Origin: Rhytidiadelphus loreus
Taxonomy: Eukaryota; Streptophyta; Bryopsida; Hypnales; Hylocomiaceae
Reading direction: 5' to 3'
NCBI GenBank assembly: GCA_947034895.1
Contig: OX344762.1
Span: 9,553,501 to 9,617,500 of the forward strand
DNA: 64,000 nt
Part shown: positions 36,660-48,120 of the stretch, piece by piece
Numbering within the stretch: the stretch's first letter is position 1
Layout: every line of letters begins with the position of its first letter
The notes under the pieces: generated by a model
The model's database searches: none
Told to the model about the DNA's origin: nothing
What the model saw: the letters and a program-made list of their open reading frames with translations, nothing else
Translations under genes and position numbers: made by a program

Positions 36660-36895
36660 CACTAGAAGAAGCCCGTGTTTATTTGAATGTTTTAGACATC
36701 AAATTGATGGTTTTGCTAGACATCGTTTGTAACAACTTGTGTTTTTATGTCAACAATGACATCTAATGTAATGTCAAGATGTTACATTAGATGTCGTTGT
36801 TGACATAAAAACACAAGCTGTTATAAACGATGTCTAGCAAAATCCGTCAACTTTGACATCAACAAATTAAAAAAAAAAACGGGCTTCTTTTAGTG
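36660..36895. mobile_element. CACTA-type MITE, 236 bp, TGA target duplication
   Basis: Starts CACTAGAAGAAGCCCGT and ends ACGGGCTTCTTTTAGTG; long internal inverted repeat (GACATCTAATGTAATG and complement). TGA flanks it at 36657-36659 and 36896-36898. It lies upstream of the decayed hAT gene. Confidence 0.92.
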
Positions 36896-36898
36896 TGA

Positions 36899-39265
36899 AT
36901 CTGGACGACGCGACGACGGTGATGAAGTGATCGGGCGATGAATCCAGTATTCCCATTGCGCCGCCTTCGCAATTGTAGCAAATCAGCTTTCCAATTACCA
37001 TTTTCCAGCCACCACTTCCCAATTGCAGTGAATGCCAAGAAATGCACGCCTCGTGATTGCGCGCCTCCAAGATTTTTAAAGCAGCCTGAAAGTGGCGCAG
37101 GAGCGGCGGAAATCAAATTGGCAAAAGATGCCGTTTTCAAAATGAAATGAACCCATTACATTGAAGGCACCAATCTCAAGAGCTCATGACTCATGAAGTG
37201 AAGGATTGAAGGCCGCGATGCAACCACGAATACACTCGAAGACAGGAAATCAAGAATACAACATACGGAGACATCGGTGCGAAGTTGCGGAAGTGCAGGT
37301 ATTGCAGCAAGCTAACAGAGATAACTCAGGTAAGCTGGAGGAGCTCTAAACCCTAACCCCACTTGCAAAATGGAGGGCCCAGATGTTGCTGACTTAGCTC
37401 CATTTTAAGGGTTGGAGTCATGCCACGACTATCGGGACCCCAAAACCCTAGCGGACGAATGCAAAAGTTCTTTGGGATGAATACCAAGTTCTATGAAATT
37501 GTAAGTGGATGAATACCAAGTTCTGCTGAAATTTAAATTTAAATCAAAATTTTTACCAAAAGGATTTAGTACCCCATTTTTTGGGGTAGAATAGGAGCGA
37601 TTTTTAGCCAGTTTTACAAACACTGTCTCCTAGACAATACAACATTGGCAACGAGTCTTTTTGCTAGGGAACGTTGGCCTTGCTTCCAAATCCTTGATAT
37701 TGTCTTAGTAGTGATACCGAATAGCCTAGCAACTTTGGTTAGGGCTCCTCTGATCAACATATAAAGCGACTTAGGATCCTTGACGTGGACAAAAAGTTCT
37801 TTGTATACTACTCAACGTTCTTTGTAAGTTAGATTGCATTTCTTCTAGGTAGAAGAGTTGGTATTGGAATTTGGAATGCCATAGACAACATTTGAGATGT
37901 CAAAGAAGTTGCCTTCTTCATTGACTTGGAGAATTCTAGATCATGGTTTGTATCCTTCCATGATTTGATCACTTACAAGTCTCAAACTCTCAATTACCAG
38001 AGTTGATTGCAATTGGAGCATTAAAGTTGATTGTAGCAAATCAATGCATTTGAGTTGATTGAAGTTCAAAGCACTGGAAATGGTCGTAGTTTGGAGCAAA
38101 GGACTTGATTGAAGTTCAAAGCACTGGAAATGATCACAATTTGGAGCAAAGGACTTGATTGCAGTTTAGAGCACCAAAGTTAATTGTAGTTTGAAATATA
38201 AGACCTGATCATAGTTCAATGCAGGGCTTTTATTTTCAGATTTTCAAAACCAATGAGAAGGCGATTTCTGTAAGTGTTGGGGTGTTGCAGGGGCGAATTC
38301 AGTGATGAAATGGGAGTTCTGGCATGGTGATAGGGGTTGCCTTGGTGGCAGATTACTTGGCGATTTGCTTTCATTATTACATTTTTTTTTGGCAATTTGC
38401 TTTCATCACTATATTTTTTTTGGGCGATACTGTCATATCTTGAGTCATTGAATGGTGAGAAGGGGAAGACTGTGGGTGTCAGTGATATGGCAAAGTTAAC
38501 AAATGATGCAAATTAGATGACCATGAAATAAAAAATTTGAACTTCGTGCCTCCTGCAATGTGAAACCTGAACCTGCGCCCACCCAAATACCCCTCCGACG
38601 CCCAAGTAAGTCCAATGATCCAACATGCATTGAAACAAGACATACCAGAGGCATTGCATTGAAACAAGACATATAGAGGCATTGAAAACAGAACTTACAA
38701 AATACTGGTTTTTGGAAGCCACGAACTCCACGATGACCTGCACCCACCAGAACACTAAAAAGTACCTAGTAGGAATGTGCCTAAACCATCAGACATTGTT
38801 TTTACAACTAGCTGCATTGAATTTCCATTCGACAATCAAACTCTCAACGAAGCTTACCATTCTTAGAACTAGCTGCGCTGAATTTCCGTACCTTCATTTG
38901 TTCCATGATATCGATACTAGTTGCACTGCCATTCGCCACAGGTATTGTGTGCCCGTTCAAAGAAACACCATACTGCATAAAAGTATAAACTTTAGCACAT
39001 ACAACTAACTCAAAAGTTGTATACAATGGCAGGTTTGGTGTTATTACAGGAATTCAGAACAAAGTCGAGAATGACCTGCATCGGAGAGAGACGACAACAA
39101 GTACATTGTAAAAGCCAATTTTTTCCACATTGTGTACTACAATGAGAGCTGAACAGTGAGACTAAGAGCCGCCCAAGCATCATGCACATGATCTCGTAAG
39201 GAAAACTGAGATCAAGAAAAGGAAGCTAACCTATCCACTGATGACCTAAAAAGATACGATATGAA
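36899..39265. other. Gene-free stretch with a 50-bp tandem repeat
   Basis: About four units of roughly 50 bp (GATTGAAGTTCAAAGCACTGG..TTTGGAGCAAAGGACTT) start near 38061, 38111, 38161 and 38211, decaying in both directions. The right end is the left flank of the giant hAT element. No gene supported. Confidence 0.5.
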
Positions 39266-39273
39266 CTACCTAC
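39266..39273. repeat. 8-bp target-site duplication, left copy (CTACCTAC)
   Basis: CTACCTAC directly before CAGGGTTGT at 39274; the identical word follows the right end at 61786-61793. Eight bases is the diagnostic duplication length of hAT transposition. Confidence 0.93.
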
Positions 39274-39890
39274 CAGGGTTGTCTTGTCTGACATATTTTT
39301 GGGTTTAGGCGTCGTGTATGACGTCTGACGTCGCGTGTCGCGTGTCACGAAGTGTCGAGTTTACTTGACATCGCGTCGTGGAGGGGTAAAAAATTTTACC
39401 CCATGGTAAATAGATTTTGCCTACGTGGCAGGGCTTCAGAACTGACGTGGACAGCCAGCGTGGGCGACTGTGGGTGTGGGCGCGTGTAGGTCTGCCTTGG
39501 GCGACCTCGGGTGGAAAAATTGAGGCGACTATGGGTGAAGGGGCGACTGCGGGTCTGGGGCGCTAGGGCGACTTCGGGTGAAGGGGCGACTGCGGGTGGA
39601 AAAAATAGAGGTGACTGCGGGTTTAGGCTTGAAGGCGACTGCGGGTGAGTGGGCGACTGCGGGTGGAAAAAATAGAGGTGACTGCGGGTTTAGGCTTGAA
39701 GGCGACTGCGGGTGAGTGGGCGACTGCGGGTCAGGGGCTTTAGGGCGACTTCGGGTGAAGGGGCGACCGCGGCTTCGGGTACTGAGGGCGACCGCGGGTC
39801 CGACAGGTAGGGGCGACTGCGGGTTACAGGGCGACTGTGGGTCGGAGCAGCAGACAGCGACCGCGTGTTCCAGGGCGACCGCAGGTTCAG
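39274..39890. repeat. Left terminal inverted repeat and subterminal motif array of the giant hAT
   Basis: From the CAGGGTTGT terminus, 39300-39375 is rich in GACGTC and TCGCG words. From 39462 to about 39880 some 17 or more variants of GGGCGACTGCGGGT occur in the plus orientation, with G-to-T and GCG/CTC variants in the core. A 61-bp unit (GGTGACTGCGGGTTTAGG..) is repeated in tandem near 39600-39730. Confidence 0.88.
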
Positions 39891-40354
39891 TTTAGGATTT
39901 CAGTTTGGCATATTCAGTCTTTGAAGTAACACGTCACATAGGTGTTTTATAAGCGCAGAATTAGGTGCTACGTTATATTGGGGTTTACAATTTACAAGTG
40001 CAAATAATAGAGCCCATGAAATGTAAATTGGACAAACTTCTCTAATTCCAAAAATTCACCCAGTATAAGGCCACAATAATAATGTCAACAACGATTATAT
40101 TAATTAGTCATCGATATTGCTTTGAGGCGGACTTCAAATGTAGCCATACTTGCATTGCACTTTTATAACCACGTTGCAGTCATCACCTAACTGCCTACCA
40201 ATTAGAACTCAACATATATTTTAAAACCGGTAATCTGTCCCTCACTCTAATATGCTCATATGCTTGATGAAGCATTAAAAAATCCTTACACATCAGGATG
40301 AAGGCTCAAAGCTTGAACTACAAAGATTTGCTACCTAACATATAAGCTAAAACC

Positions 40355-40400
40355 TTATAATTATAATTATAACTATAACTATAACTATAACTATAATTAT
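40355..40400 (+). repeat. TATAAC/TATAAT microsatellite
   Basis: Run of (CTATAA)n-like units, about seven copies, just downstream of the transposase stop codon. Confidence 0.85.
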
Positions 40401-40419
40401 TGTCTACTTCTCTAGTACT

Positions 40420-43400
40420 CTAGTCACCAGGCGTGAATGTGGAATCACTCGGCACCTCATCAGCATTAGGGTCTGTATCTTCGTAAGACTCTTCGTTGCT
40501 CCTGTTGTCGCCCGAGCTTTCAATTTCATCATCTTCCCTTGTTACTACTTCGATTTGTACCTCACGCTCTACCTCTGAGTTCAGATTTCGAACTTCTGTA
40601 TCTACACCACTGAACCCTTCAGTTTGCACAAGTCGTTTCGTGAGCCTCAACGCATCCGTAGTTCCATCCATGTTGGATGCAGGGTGTCGCCCTCCTCTAC
40701 TTGATTGTCCAACATTCTGGGTGGAACATCCCGCTCCAATGGTACACCGTTGGACAATTTGAGTGGGTCGTTTAGGATTTCGAGGTCCTCTCTCGTCAAC
40801 CCTCCTAATACGCCTTTTCTGGCCTCTACTGTTGCGCCCTTGGATTCCTAATGATGATTCGCCAGGGCCAGACACGGATGAAGGTTGAGTGGGTTGTGGA
40901 GCTGAGCCATGAACCTCTTCATCAATCATCCGTAGAGCACCTCCACGCACCGGTGGCCTTGTTGGAAGGGTTGGGATAGACCTCCTCACTGTTGCCACAT
41001 TTGTAGTCGTCTCTGGATTCAACAGCACATTCCGACTTCGATTCATAACATATGCCAATGGCACATCATCATCATCATCTGTAGTAACAATTGTTCCGAG
41101 GGTAGATGCGTTCAATACAACGGGATTTGGTATTCCCTCGTGTACAACTTCATTGACTTCGATGGCCTCTTCTTCATGTTCGCTTCTCATTGGAACTTGT
41201 GCACTGCTTCTTAAATTGCGGGCCATATTTGGAGGCGAACTAGTTGATATTGGAGATCTAGCTTCTTCCTCTACGGGTGCCATGGGAATAGGTACGCCTT
41301 CGTCGTTGTTGTTGGGGGTGCTTTCCCTCCTCAGTGATGCATGTGCCGGCGAAATTGCATCCATATTGTGCACGACGTTCTGCGGTGGACTGCGTACAGG
41401 TGAATTTCCCGGAGAAACATACCCATCGTCACTAAAATCAAATGTATTCCCGTATATTGGTCGTGGAGGACTATATGGCGGCCTAATCATTGCATTCCAA
41501 GGATTGTTGCGCAACCGATCCTCTTCATCCCTGCAGTTCTCGCGTTTTCTCATAAAATCAGGAACAACGTCGTCTTCTTCCCCTGAAGACAAAGGCCCAT
41601 CACGCTCGTCCTCATCGTCTCCATCTGCAAGCATCTGGTCGTAAAAAATGGCTGGGTTGTGTCCACGTTTTTGACGTTCAAGTTTGTTGTTCGCGTAGAT
41701 ATACACCAATGTCTCCGCCTTTGTCGTGGCCAAGCGGTTTCGCACTTTATTGTGCACAAAGGAATACATGCTCCAATTCCTTTCACACGAAGATGCAGAG
41801 CACGTCAAACCGAGAATTCGCTTTGCAATTTTTGGAAGAGCATTGCCCCCCACACGATTCCACCATTGATGAGGCAATAATTGACATTCAATGATATCGG
41901 GAGCCTCATGTAAAGGATCGAATGCACCTGTCTTCTCTTCAAATTGAGTTAGCTCCTGCATTGCTTCCACCACTGACACGTTCAATGGTACGCTCAGTTT
42001 TCGTATGACTCGATTCAAAGCTCCCTTCGTGTAGCCATTGTTATGAATAGCCTCCACGTCACTCAAGTATGGATTTAGTAGTGCCCCCGCATAGTGTAGG
42101 TCAGTAATCATCAACTTCCAGCGAGCATCAAATTGTTTCTCACATCGTGTTGCCACCACTGGATCAAGGAAAAATGGAGCATTCTTGAGAGAATAAATGT
42201 GCTCCTTCAAGGCTGTCATCATTACTAAAGCTTTCGGCATTGCCGGGACTTTTCCATCAAAATGACGAAGACAAAGCAGCACGGGCTCTACCATATGGAG
42301 GAAATTGTCGCACTGAACCCAGAACTCTTTTGAACGGATATCTTGCCTTGCAAGTTTGGCCTTGCCCATAATGAAATGTCCATTTCTGTGGTTTTGCAAA
42401 CTCAACTCGAACGTCATGTATGTCTCATCCAGTGTCACGTTGTGCACTGCTTGCTTGCAGTCTACCAAACGATCAATCATCAAGAAATTTGTGGCAAAAC
42501 GTGTTTTGTTTGGAAGTCTCAACACTTTGTTTGGTGAAAATCTCCGAAACAACGCCAAAGTATGTTGGTATTTCTTGATGAACTTCACAATTGATGAAGC
42601 CTTTTTTACCAACTCCTTTACTCTCTGATCCTTTCCCCAGTCTTCTAAGAGTAAGTCCAAAATGTGTGCCGCACAACCCTGCCTATAAATGTGAGGGTAC
42701 CTTTCTTCCAACCTTGCCATCGCCCCCGTCATGACTGCAGCATTGTCCGTACACAATTGCACAACGTTGGTAGGCCCAACTTCCTCAATGTATCGTGCCA
42801 TCGTCTCAGTCGTGTAAGATATATCCTTCTTTTCCCCAGTACTATCCACTGATCCCCAAAAGACATCCCCGACGGGATACACCAACATCATATTTAGTAA
42901 TGGCCGCGAATTAGTATCGGACCAACCATCTGAACAAATTGTCGCTCCATACTGACTTATTGAAACCCTCGTCCGCTCCGAGACCATGGCTTCAACCGAT
43001 GCCTTCTTAACATCTATCATTTTCGTGCGAATCGCATTATACGGTGGCGGTTGGTACACGAATCCAGCTGCTGCAGTTTGTTTAACAACATTCACGAAGG
43101 CCGGGTGGCGCACAACATTAAATGAAATGTTCGCCTCGTAAAAGAAAGAAGCCCACAACCTATCCAACTCTTGTCTGCGGCCCGTCTGTAATGATTCATC
43201 CATGCTTCTTTGCCGAGAAACAGATGGCATGTTCCTCCTTCTCTCAAGCGTTGTTCCAGTAGAATCTACTGAATCAGGCGTAGGATTTGGTCTTGCATTT
43301 GATTCAAAGGGATTGAGAGACCCTTCTTCTTCGACATCCAACGCAGGTGCGACAATAGACTTTGCAACATTAACTGGTGCATCATGTCTAGTCAGTGCAT

Positions 43401-43572
43401 CATACATCTCTTCGTAACTCATGGACCTTGGAACTTGCCCCTCGCCAGTCCGAAACTTTTCTCGTACAATTCTAGGGATCTCCTTACAACGCTCCGATGT
43501 AGTCGAGCCGCCATAGCGAAAGTGAATCAATGCTCTCTTTCGTACAAATGCTTTGCTCCACCCACAAAACAC
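40420..43572 (-). CDS. hAT transposase, full-length-looking 1050-codon frame
   Basis: Cut-and-paste DNA transposase of the hAT superfamily, the likely mover of the 22.5-kb element. The first residues (KCVFCGWSKAF..H..C, starting in the same frame before the listed start, to about 43614) look like a BED-type zinc finger. The listed frame begins at a non-ATG codon, and an acceptor-like AG precedes DPWLVPC, so a 5' exon is likely. The RNase H-like core has Asp215 in CSDGWSD (DUF659 type), Asp276 in LCTDNAAV, the GCAAHILDLL motif near 300 and Glu597 in SASSCERNWS, the expected DDE set. The dimerisation region runs over about 565-640. Residues 640-1050 are an extra acidic, low-complexity tail not usual in this family. 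No stop or frameshift is present. A motif array lies upstream at 43941-44216. Confidence 0.88.
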   Translation of the reverse strand: MFCGWSKAFVRKRALIHFRYGGSTTSERCKEIPRIVREKFRTGEGQVPRSMSYEEMYDALTRHDAPVNVAKSIVAPALDVEEEGSLNPFESNARPNPTPDSVDSTGTTLERRRNMPSVSRQRSMDESLQTGRRQELDRLWASFFYEANISFNVVRHPAFVNVVKQTAAAGFVYQPPPYNAIRTKMIDVKKASVEAMVSERTRVSISQYGATICSDGWSDTNSRPLLNMMLVYPVGDVFWGSVDSTGEKKDISYTTETMARYIEEVGPTNVVQLCTDNAAVMTGAMARLEERYPHIYRQGCAAHILDLLLEDWGKDQRVKELVKKASSIVKFIKKYQHTLALFRRFSPNKVLRLPNKTRFATNFLMIDRLVDCKQAVHNVTLDETYMTFELSLQNHRNGHFIMGKAKLARQDIRSKEFWVQCDNFLHMVEPVLLCLRHFDGKVPAMPKALVMMTALKEHIYSLKNAPFFLDPVVATRCEKQFDARWKLMITDLHYAGALLNPYLSDVEAIHNNGYTKGALNRVIRKLSVPLNVSVVEAMQELTQFEEKTGAFDPLHEAPDIIECQLLPHQWWNRVGGNALPKIAKRILGLTCSASSCERNWSMYSFVHNKVRNRLATTKAETLVYIYANNKLERQKRGHNPAIFYDQMLADGDDEDERDGPLSSGEEDDVVPDFMRKRENCRDEEDRLRNNPWNAMIRPPYSPPRPIYGNTFDFSDDGYVSPGNSPVRSPPQNVVHNMDAISPAHASLRRESTPNNNDEGVPIPMAPVEEEARSPISTSSPPNMARNLRSSAQVPMRSEHEEEAIEVNEVVHEGIPNPVVLNASTLGTIVTTDDDDDVPLAYVMNRSRNVLLNPETTTNVATVRRSIPTLPTRPPVRGGALRMIDEEVHGSAPQPTQPSSVSGPGESSLGIQGRNSRGQKRRIRRVDERGPRNPKRPTQIVQRCTIGAGCSTQNVGQSSRGGRHPASNMDGTTDALRLTKRLVQTEGFSGVDTEVRNLNSEVEREVQIEVVTREDDEIESSGDNRSNEESYEDTDPNADEVPSDSTFTPGD

Positions 43573-43940
43573 GCATTTTCGAGCATGGGGGGAATTATCA
43601 ATTGGGGTACACGGTACTAGCCAAGGGTCCTAATCTTTTGTGGACCTCTGCGTATCATTCACGGTCCCCCCCCTCCCAACACCTTGTCCAGCCATGTAGT
43701 AGATCAACACTGGGTCTTCAAAGAAAATGACTACAATAATCACACTAATACTATGGAAGATGTAATGACAAAGCAACCCGCTTAGAGTGGTCTTGTAAAC
43801 CCTTCTAAACACGGTTGTTGCCCTCCGAAGAAGTTAAACGTCCGCATGAAGCCTCTTTCGAAGGTCCAAGACAAGAGTTTTATCAACGGAGCCAAGGTGA
43901 TAAAACAAGGGGTACCCCTAGAACTTTATACAAGAAAACT

Positions 43941-44216
43941 CCTTGGACCCGCGGTCGCCCCATGAGAGAATGCGGGTCCAAAAACCTGAAATCAGTCAAG
44001 TGATGGGCGACTGCGGGTCCAAAATTGGGCGACAGCGGGTCCAGAAGTGGGCGACTGCGGGTCCAGGAGTGGGCGACTGCGGGTCCAGAAGTGGGCGCCA
44101 CGGGTCCAGTAATGGGCGACTGCGGGTCCAGAAACAGGTGACTGCGGGTCAGGAACGGGCGACTGCGGGTCCAGTAATGGGCGACTGCGGGTCCAGGAAC
44201 GGGCGACTGCCATTTG
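43941..44216. repeat. GGGCGACTGCGGGT array upstream of the transposase gene
   Basis: About ten plus-strand copies spaced about 20-35 bp between 44005 and 44216 (GGGCGACTGCGGGTCCAGAAGT type), with two further words at 43941-43980. It is the same motif as at the element ends. Confidence 0.9.
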
Positions 44217-44688
44217 TTTGGATAATTCTTACATCCCCTGGGGTAATTTGGGGCCTATAATTGAAACTATGAATTCATAATTTCCACTAAAAAAATAAGC
44301 CTTGAAAATAAAAAATTCTAGTGTTTGCCCTGAAGTGGCAATGAGTAGGTCAATTCACCCTAGTCGTGACAATTGCTCTGAACTTCAATAACAAGTTCTT
44401 TTCCAATCCGGCAAGTTTTGAATTTTCCTTTTTTTTTTAATTCTCTTTTAATTCCGAAAGTCCGAACTCCCAAGGTCATTTTCCTGCCAAAATTCCTAGA
44501 ATATTCAAGTATTCACAACATTGCAAACATAAATAACCAAAAATTCATATCTATATTTATGTACTCTTGTCAAGGAACTACATAGAATTCAATGTGCTTG
44601 CATTAAAATGTTCAAAATGGATAATATCCTTTTATATATACATAAGATGGAATATACATAGTCCTCAAAAATGTGCTAAAAATGAAAA
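44217..44688. other. AT-rich intergenic spacer in the giant hAT
   Basis: Between the motif array upstream of the transposase and the stop codon of the next gene. Nothing recognised other than low-complexity AT sequence. Confidence 0.5.
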
Positions 44689-46296
44689 TCATTCAACATC
44701 CATTTTGGCCTTTTCTTTGCGGTCATGAGCCTCACGTTCCATCTCATATAAGACTTTCCTACCTTCCAACTGCAAATTCCTAAGGTATCGGTCATCCTTC
44801 CCCAACTTCTTTTCCAACCAAAATTGCTTGTATGATTTTTGGAACTTCAAAAGCGCCTTCAGTGCATCCCGATGTTCTTCCAATTTTGGATCCAATGACA
44901 AAGAAACCCCAAGCTTCTTTTTCAAGTCAACTACTTCCGTAAGAGACAATGCTTGTTTAGTAGCCACGTCTTTCCAACCACACATTTCTGCAACACGGTC
45001 AAGGGGGGCTTTGTCCTTTAATGCTTTCAAGGAATTTAATCTTGATCGTGCTTCTTCCACCCCTCGCTTCTCCAAGTCTATCTGATCTTCCTCCAGCTTG
45101 CATGCTTCCATAATTTTGGCAAGCCGTTCTTTTGCAAACTCATTGCTAGAAGAACTAGATCCTCCAGCATGCCGAGAAGAGAATCTAAGGTAAAATGCTT
45201 CCAAGTCTAAAATCTTTGTTATTTGCGTTGACAAAAGAACTTGCCGACTTTCAAGTTCAGCACGTAAGCTATTCACAATATCTCCACTCAAAGTTTGCGT
45301 TTCTTGATTGCGAAGCTTCTCACATTCTAGATGCTTTTCATCCAACTCATTTAGAAGCTTCTTGAGTTGAGCTTTGTAAACAACTTTGGTGTCCAACATT
45401 ACTGTGTCAGGGACAATTCCATCTTCAACAAATTCCTCACTTCGGTACATGTCATCAACACAATCCAATTGGAACAAAGAAGGCTTCACATCTTCTTCTG
45501 TTTCCATCTCTGTCCAAAAAATATCATCTTCTGCTTCTTGCATGCATGCAAGCACATACTGCAAAACTTCGTCTTCTTCAGTGCGAGGGACTGTAATCGG
45601 ATTCACCATAGCAAGAGGCAAAATATCAAGATTTTGTGGTTGCCTAGCTGGTTCACCCTCTTCTTCCATTCTCGGGGGAGGTAAATTTTGTGAAGTAGAA
45701 GCCACCATTGCCATGTTTTGGGGCTGCATTGGAGGGTCTTCACCAAGGTTGTCTTCCTCTCCCGAAGATGAATCAGATGACGTCCAATGAAACTGCTCAT
45801 CAGGCACTCCCTCCTTCAAGTTTTTCTTCTGGCCTAGCCCTTCACGTGGATTGGCAGATAGAGCCGCCCTTGGGATGTCTTTTGTCGGTGGAAGGCGAGC
45901 ATGCTTCACTCCCTTGATTGAACTCCAATCCACGCTTCGAAACAAAATGAGTTCCGCATACACCATTGCACATATGAAATACGGGACTTCGCTCCTGGGC
46001 ACTGAATATGTGCCATACAAGTATCGATAAATTTCGATACAACGTTGCACAAATGCATCATTACGGCATGGATGCAAATTGGCCGTATTGTTGCGCCGAT
46101 TCGTGTAGTGCCGATGATAGGGGAATAACTTGTCGATGTGGCACCACCCCACGAAGGACTTACAAGTCTTGGCGGTCCAGTGGCCCGTAATTCGATCCCA
46201 ACCTCGGTAGGCCACACACGCTGGGTCCAAAAGGATGCGTCGTTGCCTAGGGTGCATGGCTCCTTTTGCCTTGGTCTTCTTCTTGTGGTCCGCCAT
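44689..46296 (-). CDS. WCHI-domain coiled-coil protein (535 aa), cargo gene 1
   Basis: Start chosen at the ATG at 46296 (MADHKKKTKAK); the frame extends nine codons further upstream without an ATG. A basic N-terminus leads into a domain of about 110 residues with W..KTCKSFVGWCHIDKLFPYHRHY, NNTANL, FVQRCIEIYRYLY and VYAELILFRSVDWSSIK. The same pattern is found in the genes at 55442-56932 and 58605-61104, so it is a family domain; I know no named family for it. The middle is acidic (SSDSSSGEEDNLGED). From about residue 310 the protein is mostly charged helix likely to form coiled coils. Intact. Upstream lie telo-box-like words, a shared promoter block and a motif array. Structural or DNA-binding role possible but unproven. 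Confidence 0.75.
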   Translation of the reverse strand: MADHKKKTKAKGAMHPRQRRILLDPACVAYRGWDRITGHWTAKTCKSFVGWCHIDKLFPYHRHYTNRRNNTANLHPCRNDAFVQRCIEIYRYLYGTYSVPRSEVPYFICAMVYAELILFRSVDWSSIKGVKHARLPPTKDIPRAALSANPREGLGQKKNLKEGVPDEQFHWTSSDSSSGEEDNLGEDPPMQPQNMAMVASTSQNLPPPRMEEEGEPARQPQNLDILPLAMVNPITVPRTEEDEVLQYVLACMQEAEDDIFWTEMETEEDVKPSLFQLDCVDDMYRSEEFVEDGIVPDTVMLDTKVVYKAQLKKLLNELDEKHLECEKLRNQETQTLSGDIVNSLRAELESRQVLLSTQITKILDLEAFYLRFSSRHAGGSSSSSNEFAKERLAKIMEACKLEEDQIDLEKRGVEEARSRLNSLKALKDKAPLDRVAEMCGWKDVATKQALSLTEVVDLKKKLGVSLSLDPKLEEHRDALKALLKFQKSYKQFWLEKKLGKDDRYLRNLQLEGRKVLYEMEREAHDRKEKAKMDVE

Positions 46297-46323
46297 TGGA
46301 GATGCTCTTGAGATTTGGGGCAA

Positions 46324-46390
46324 GGAATCTAAACTTAACCCTAAACCGCAAAGTATTATTTAGCTAAACTTAACCCTAAACCGCAAAGTA
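46324..46390 (-). promoter_or_regulatory. Duplicated telo-box-like element upstream of cargo gene 1
   Basis: Two tandem copies of a block holding TTAACCCTAAACCGCAAAG lie directly before the gene; read with the gene it is CTTTGCGGTTTAGGG. AACCCTAAA is the core of the plant telo-box found near transcription starts. A related inverted pair (GGTTTAGG..CCTAAACCGCA) lies before the gene at 55442. Confidence 0.5.
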
Positions 46391-46471
46391 TTATCTAGCG
46401 ATTAGTGAGTGATGGAGTAAAATCAAGAACATGAGCCACATGTAAGTGAAACTCAAAACCCAAGCTCCCGG

Positions 46472-46516
46472 GCACGCAATCAGCCACTGTAAAGTAGGTG
46501 AAAGGCAGTACGCAAC
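46472..46516 (-). promoter_or_regulatory. Conserved promoter-like block of cargo gene 1
   Basis: Read with the gene: TGCGTACTGCCTTTCACCT, then TACAGTGGCTGATTGCGTGCC. It closely matches blocks before the kinase-like gene (51361-51404) and the gene at 55442 (55179-55219), and more weakly 61179-61214. It lies 175 bp upstream of the ATG. Confidence 0.6.
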
Positions 46517-46557
46517 AAGAAGAGAAAGTGGCGAAGTCGGGTGGGGAGACAGCTAAT

Positions 46558-46865
46558 TAACCCGCAATCGCCCTGGGGCGAGTGCGGGAAGGGACGCGTG
46601 CAGGTCTGAGAGCGACTGCGGGTAGGGCGACTGCGGGTCTAAGGGGCCGACTGCGGGTAGGGCGACTGCGGGTCTGGGGCTACTGGGGATGGGCGACCGC
46701 GGGTCGATGGCTATAGAAGTACTGGGGTCCTGCGCGACTGCGGGTAGGGCGACTGCGGGTCTGGGGCTACTGGGGATGGGCGACCGCGTGTGGGGCACCA
46801 CAGAGTAATTTCTGGACCCCTACAGTGGGGCGACCGCGGATGGGCGACTGCGGGTACAGGGCGGG
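46558..46865. repeat. GGGCGACTGCGGGT array upstream of cargo gene 1
   Basis: About eleven copies, mainly plus orientation (AGGGCGACTGCGGGTCTGGGGC type), beyond the promoter block. Includes an internal duplication of GACTGCGGGTAGGGCGACTG. Confidence 0.88.
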
Positions 46866-48120
46866 ATTTTGAATTTTTGAACCTCTAAGACTTTCACTTT
46901 GAAGTTCTCTTACACAAAATTGTGGACATAAATTCTAGTTACCAATGCACTTCATAAAAATGTATTGCACCTTTTCATCTTTTATTTAAAAATTTGGGTT
47001 ATGCATCTTTAGCCATTTTATTAATTATTGTTGCAACTTATTAGATTTGACATGCAAAAAGAGGATTCCCACCCTAACATCACTTCTGCAATTTCAATAA
47101 GAAAATAATCAAACATAAGAAATTTACCATCCATGATTCACATGGTTGCGTTTTATTTTCCAATGCAATCTCTATTATGTTTAGTTTGAATTTGTATGGT
47201 GAATCCATTGTAAAACAAGATCCAACTATGAAGAATGTGGGATTCTTGATCAATGTAGACCACTTTCGGAGAGCTCCAAAAGAAGGGGTTTGGGAATTGA
47301 GGAATAAATACCTTTTATTCATTTATGGTCAAGTGTGATTGACACATTATAAATTGCATGAGAGAACAAAACTCAATATAATCAATTATACAATGCATAG
47401 GATAGGTGTAGTAAGATGGTTGTTCAAATATCTCATAAGGATTGGGTGTGACAGCATGAGCTCCCATATAACTTTCATCATGTGCTTCATCAAGCACCGT
47501 GAAGGTGTAGTTGGGAACTAATTGTCACAATTAATTGTCATAGCTATTTCCCAGTTGATTTCATGGTTTTGTTCAAATTTTATTTATCTGTACATTCATA
47601 GGTATCCAAACAATAAAACTTGTTTCATATTAATTAAAAGTGTAGCCATCATATTTACAAACAAAGGGATTAAATCAAGGGCATACATTTGTACATTTTC
47701 AATATTTGGGGATTTCAAACTTGTGAACCAAGAATAACAAGCCACAACATTTATGGGTATATATTTTATTGGGGGGGTCACATTTATGGGTATATATTTT
47801 TTGGGAGGGGTCACATATGTAAACCATTAAAGTATTGGGCACTAATCAATTAAACATTCATATACCATGGACTGTTTAGCAAAATATGATCATCCATCTG
47901 AGATAAACAATCCATGCATTGTTTAGCAAAATCATAGTATAGAAATGTAAAATGAAGTTCTTTGTCAAGCACATTGCTATTTCACATGTCTAGCATGACT
48001 TTAGTACTATTATCTTCATAAATAACTTATTTCTTTTTATGATCCCAACTCAAAAATCAAAATAGGGTCTTATGCCATGGTACAAGGCTGCCGTTTGATG
48101 CACCACAACAATGTCTCTAG
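46866..48120. other. AT-rich spacer with a 37-bp duplication
   Basis: No gene recognised. A 37-bp unit with TTTATGGGTATATATTTT is repeated at about 47748-47817. The right end is the 3' flank of the spliced gene. Confidence 0.45.
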
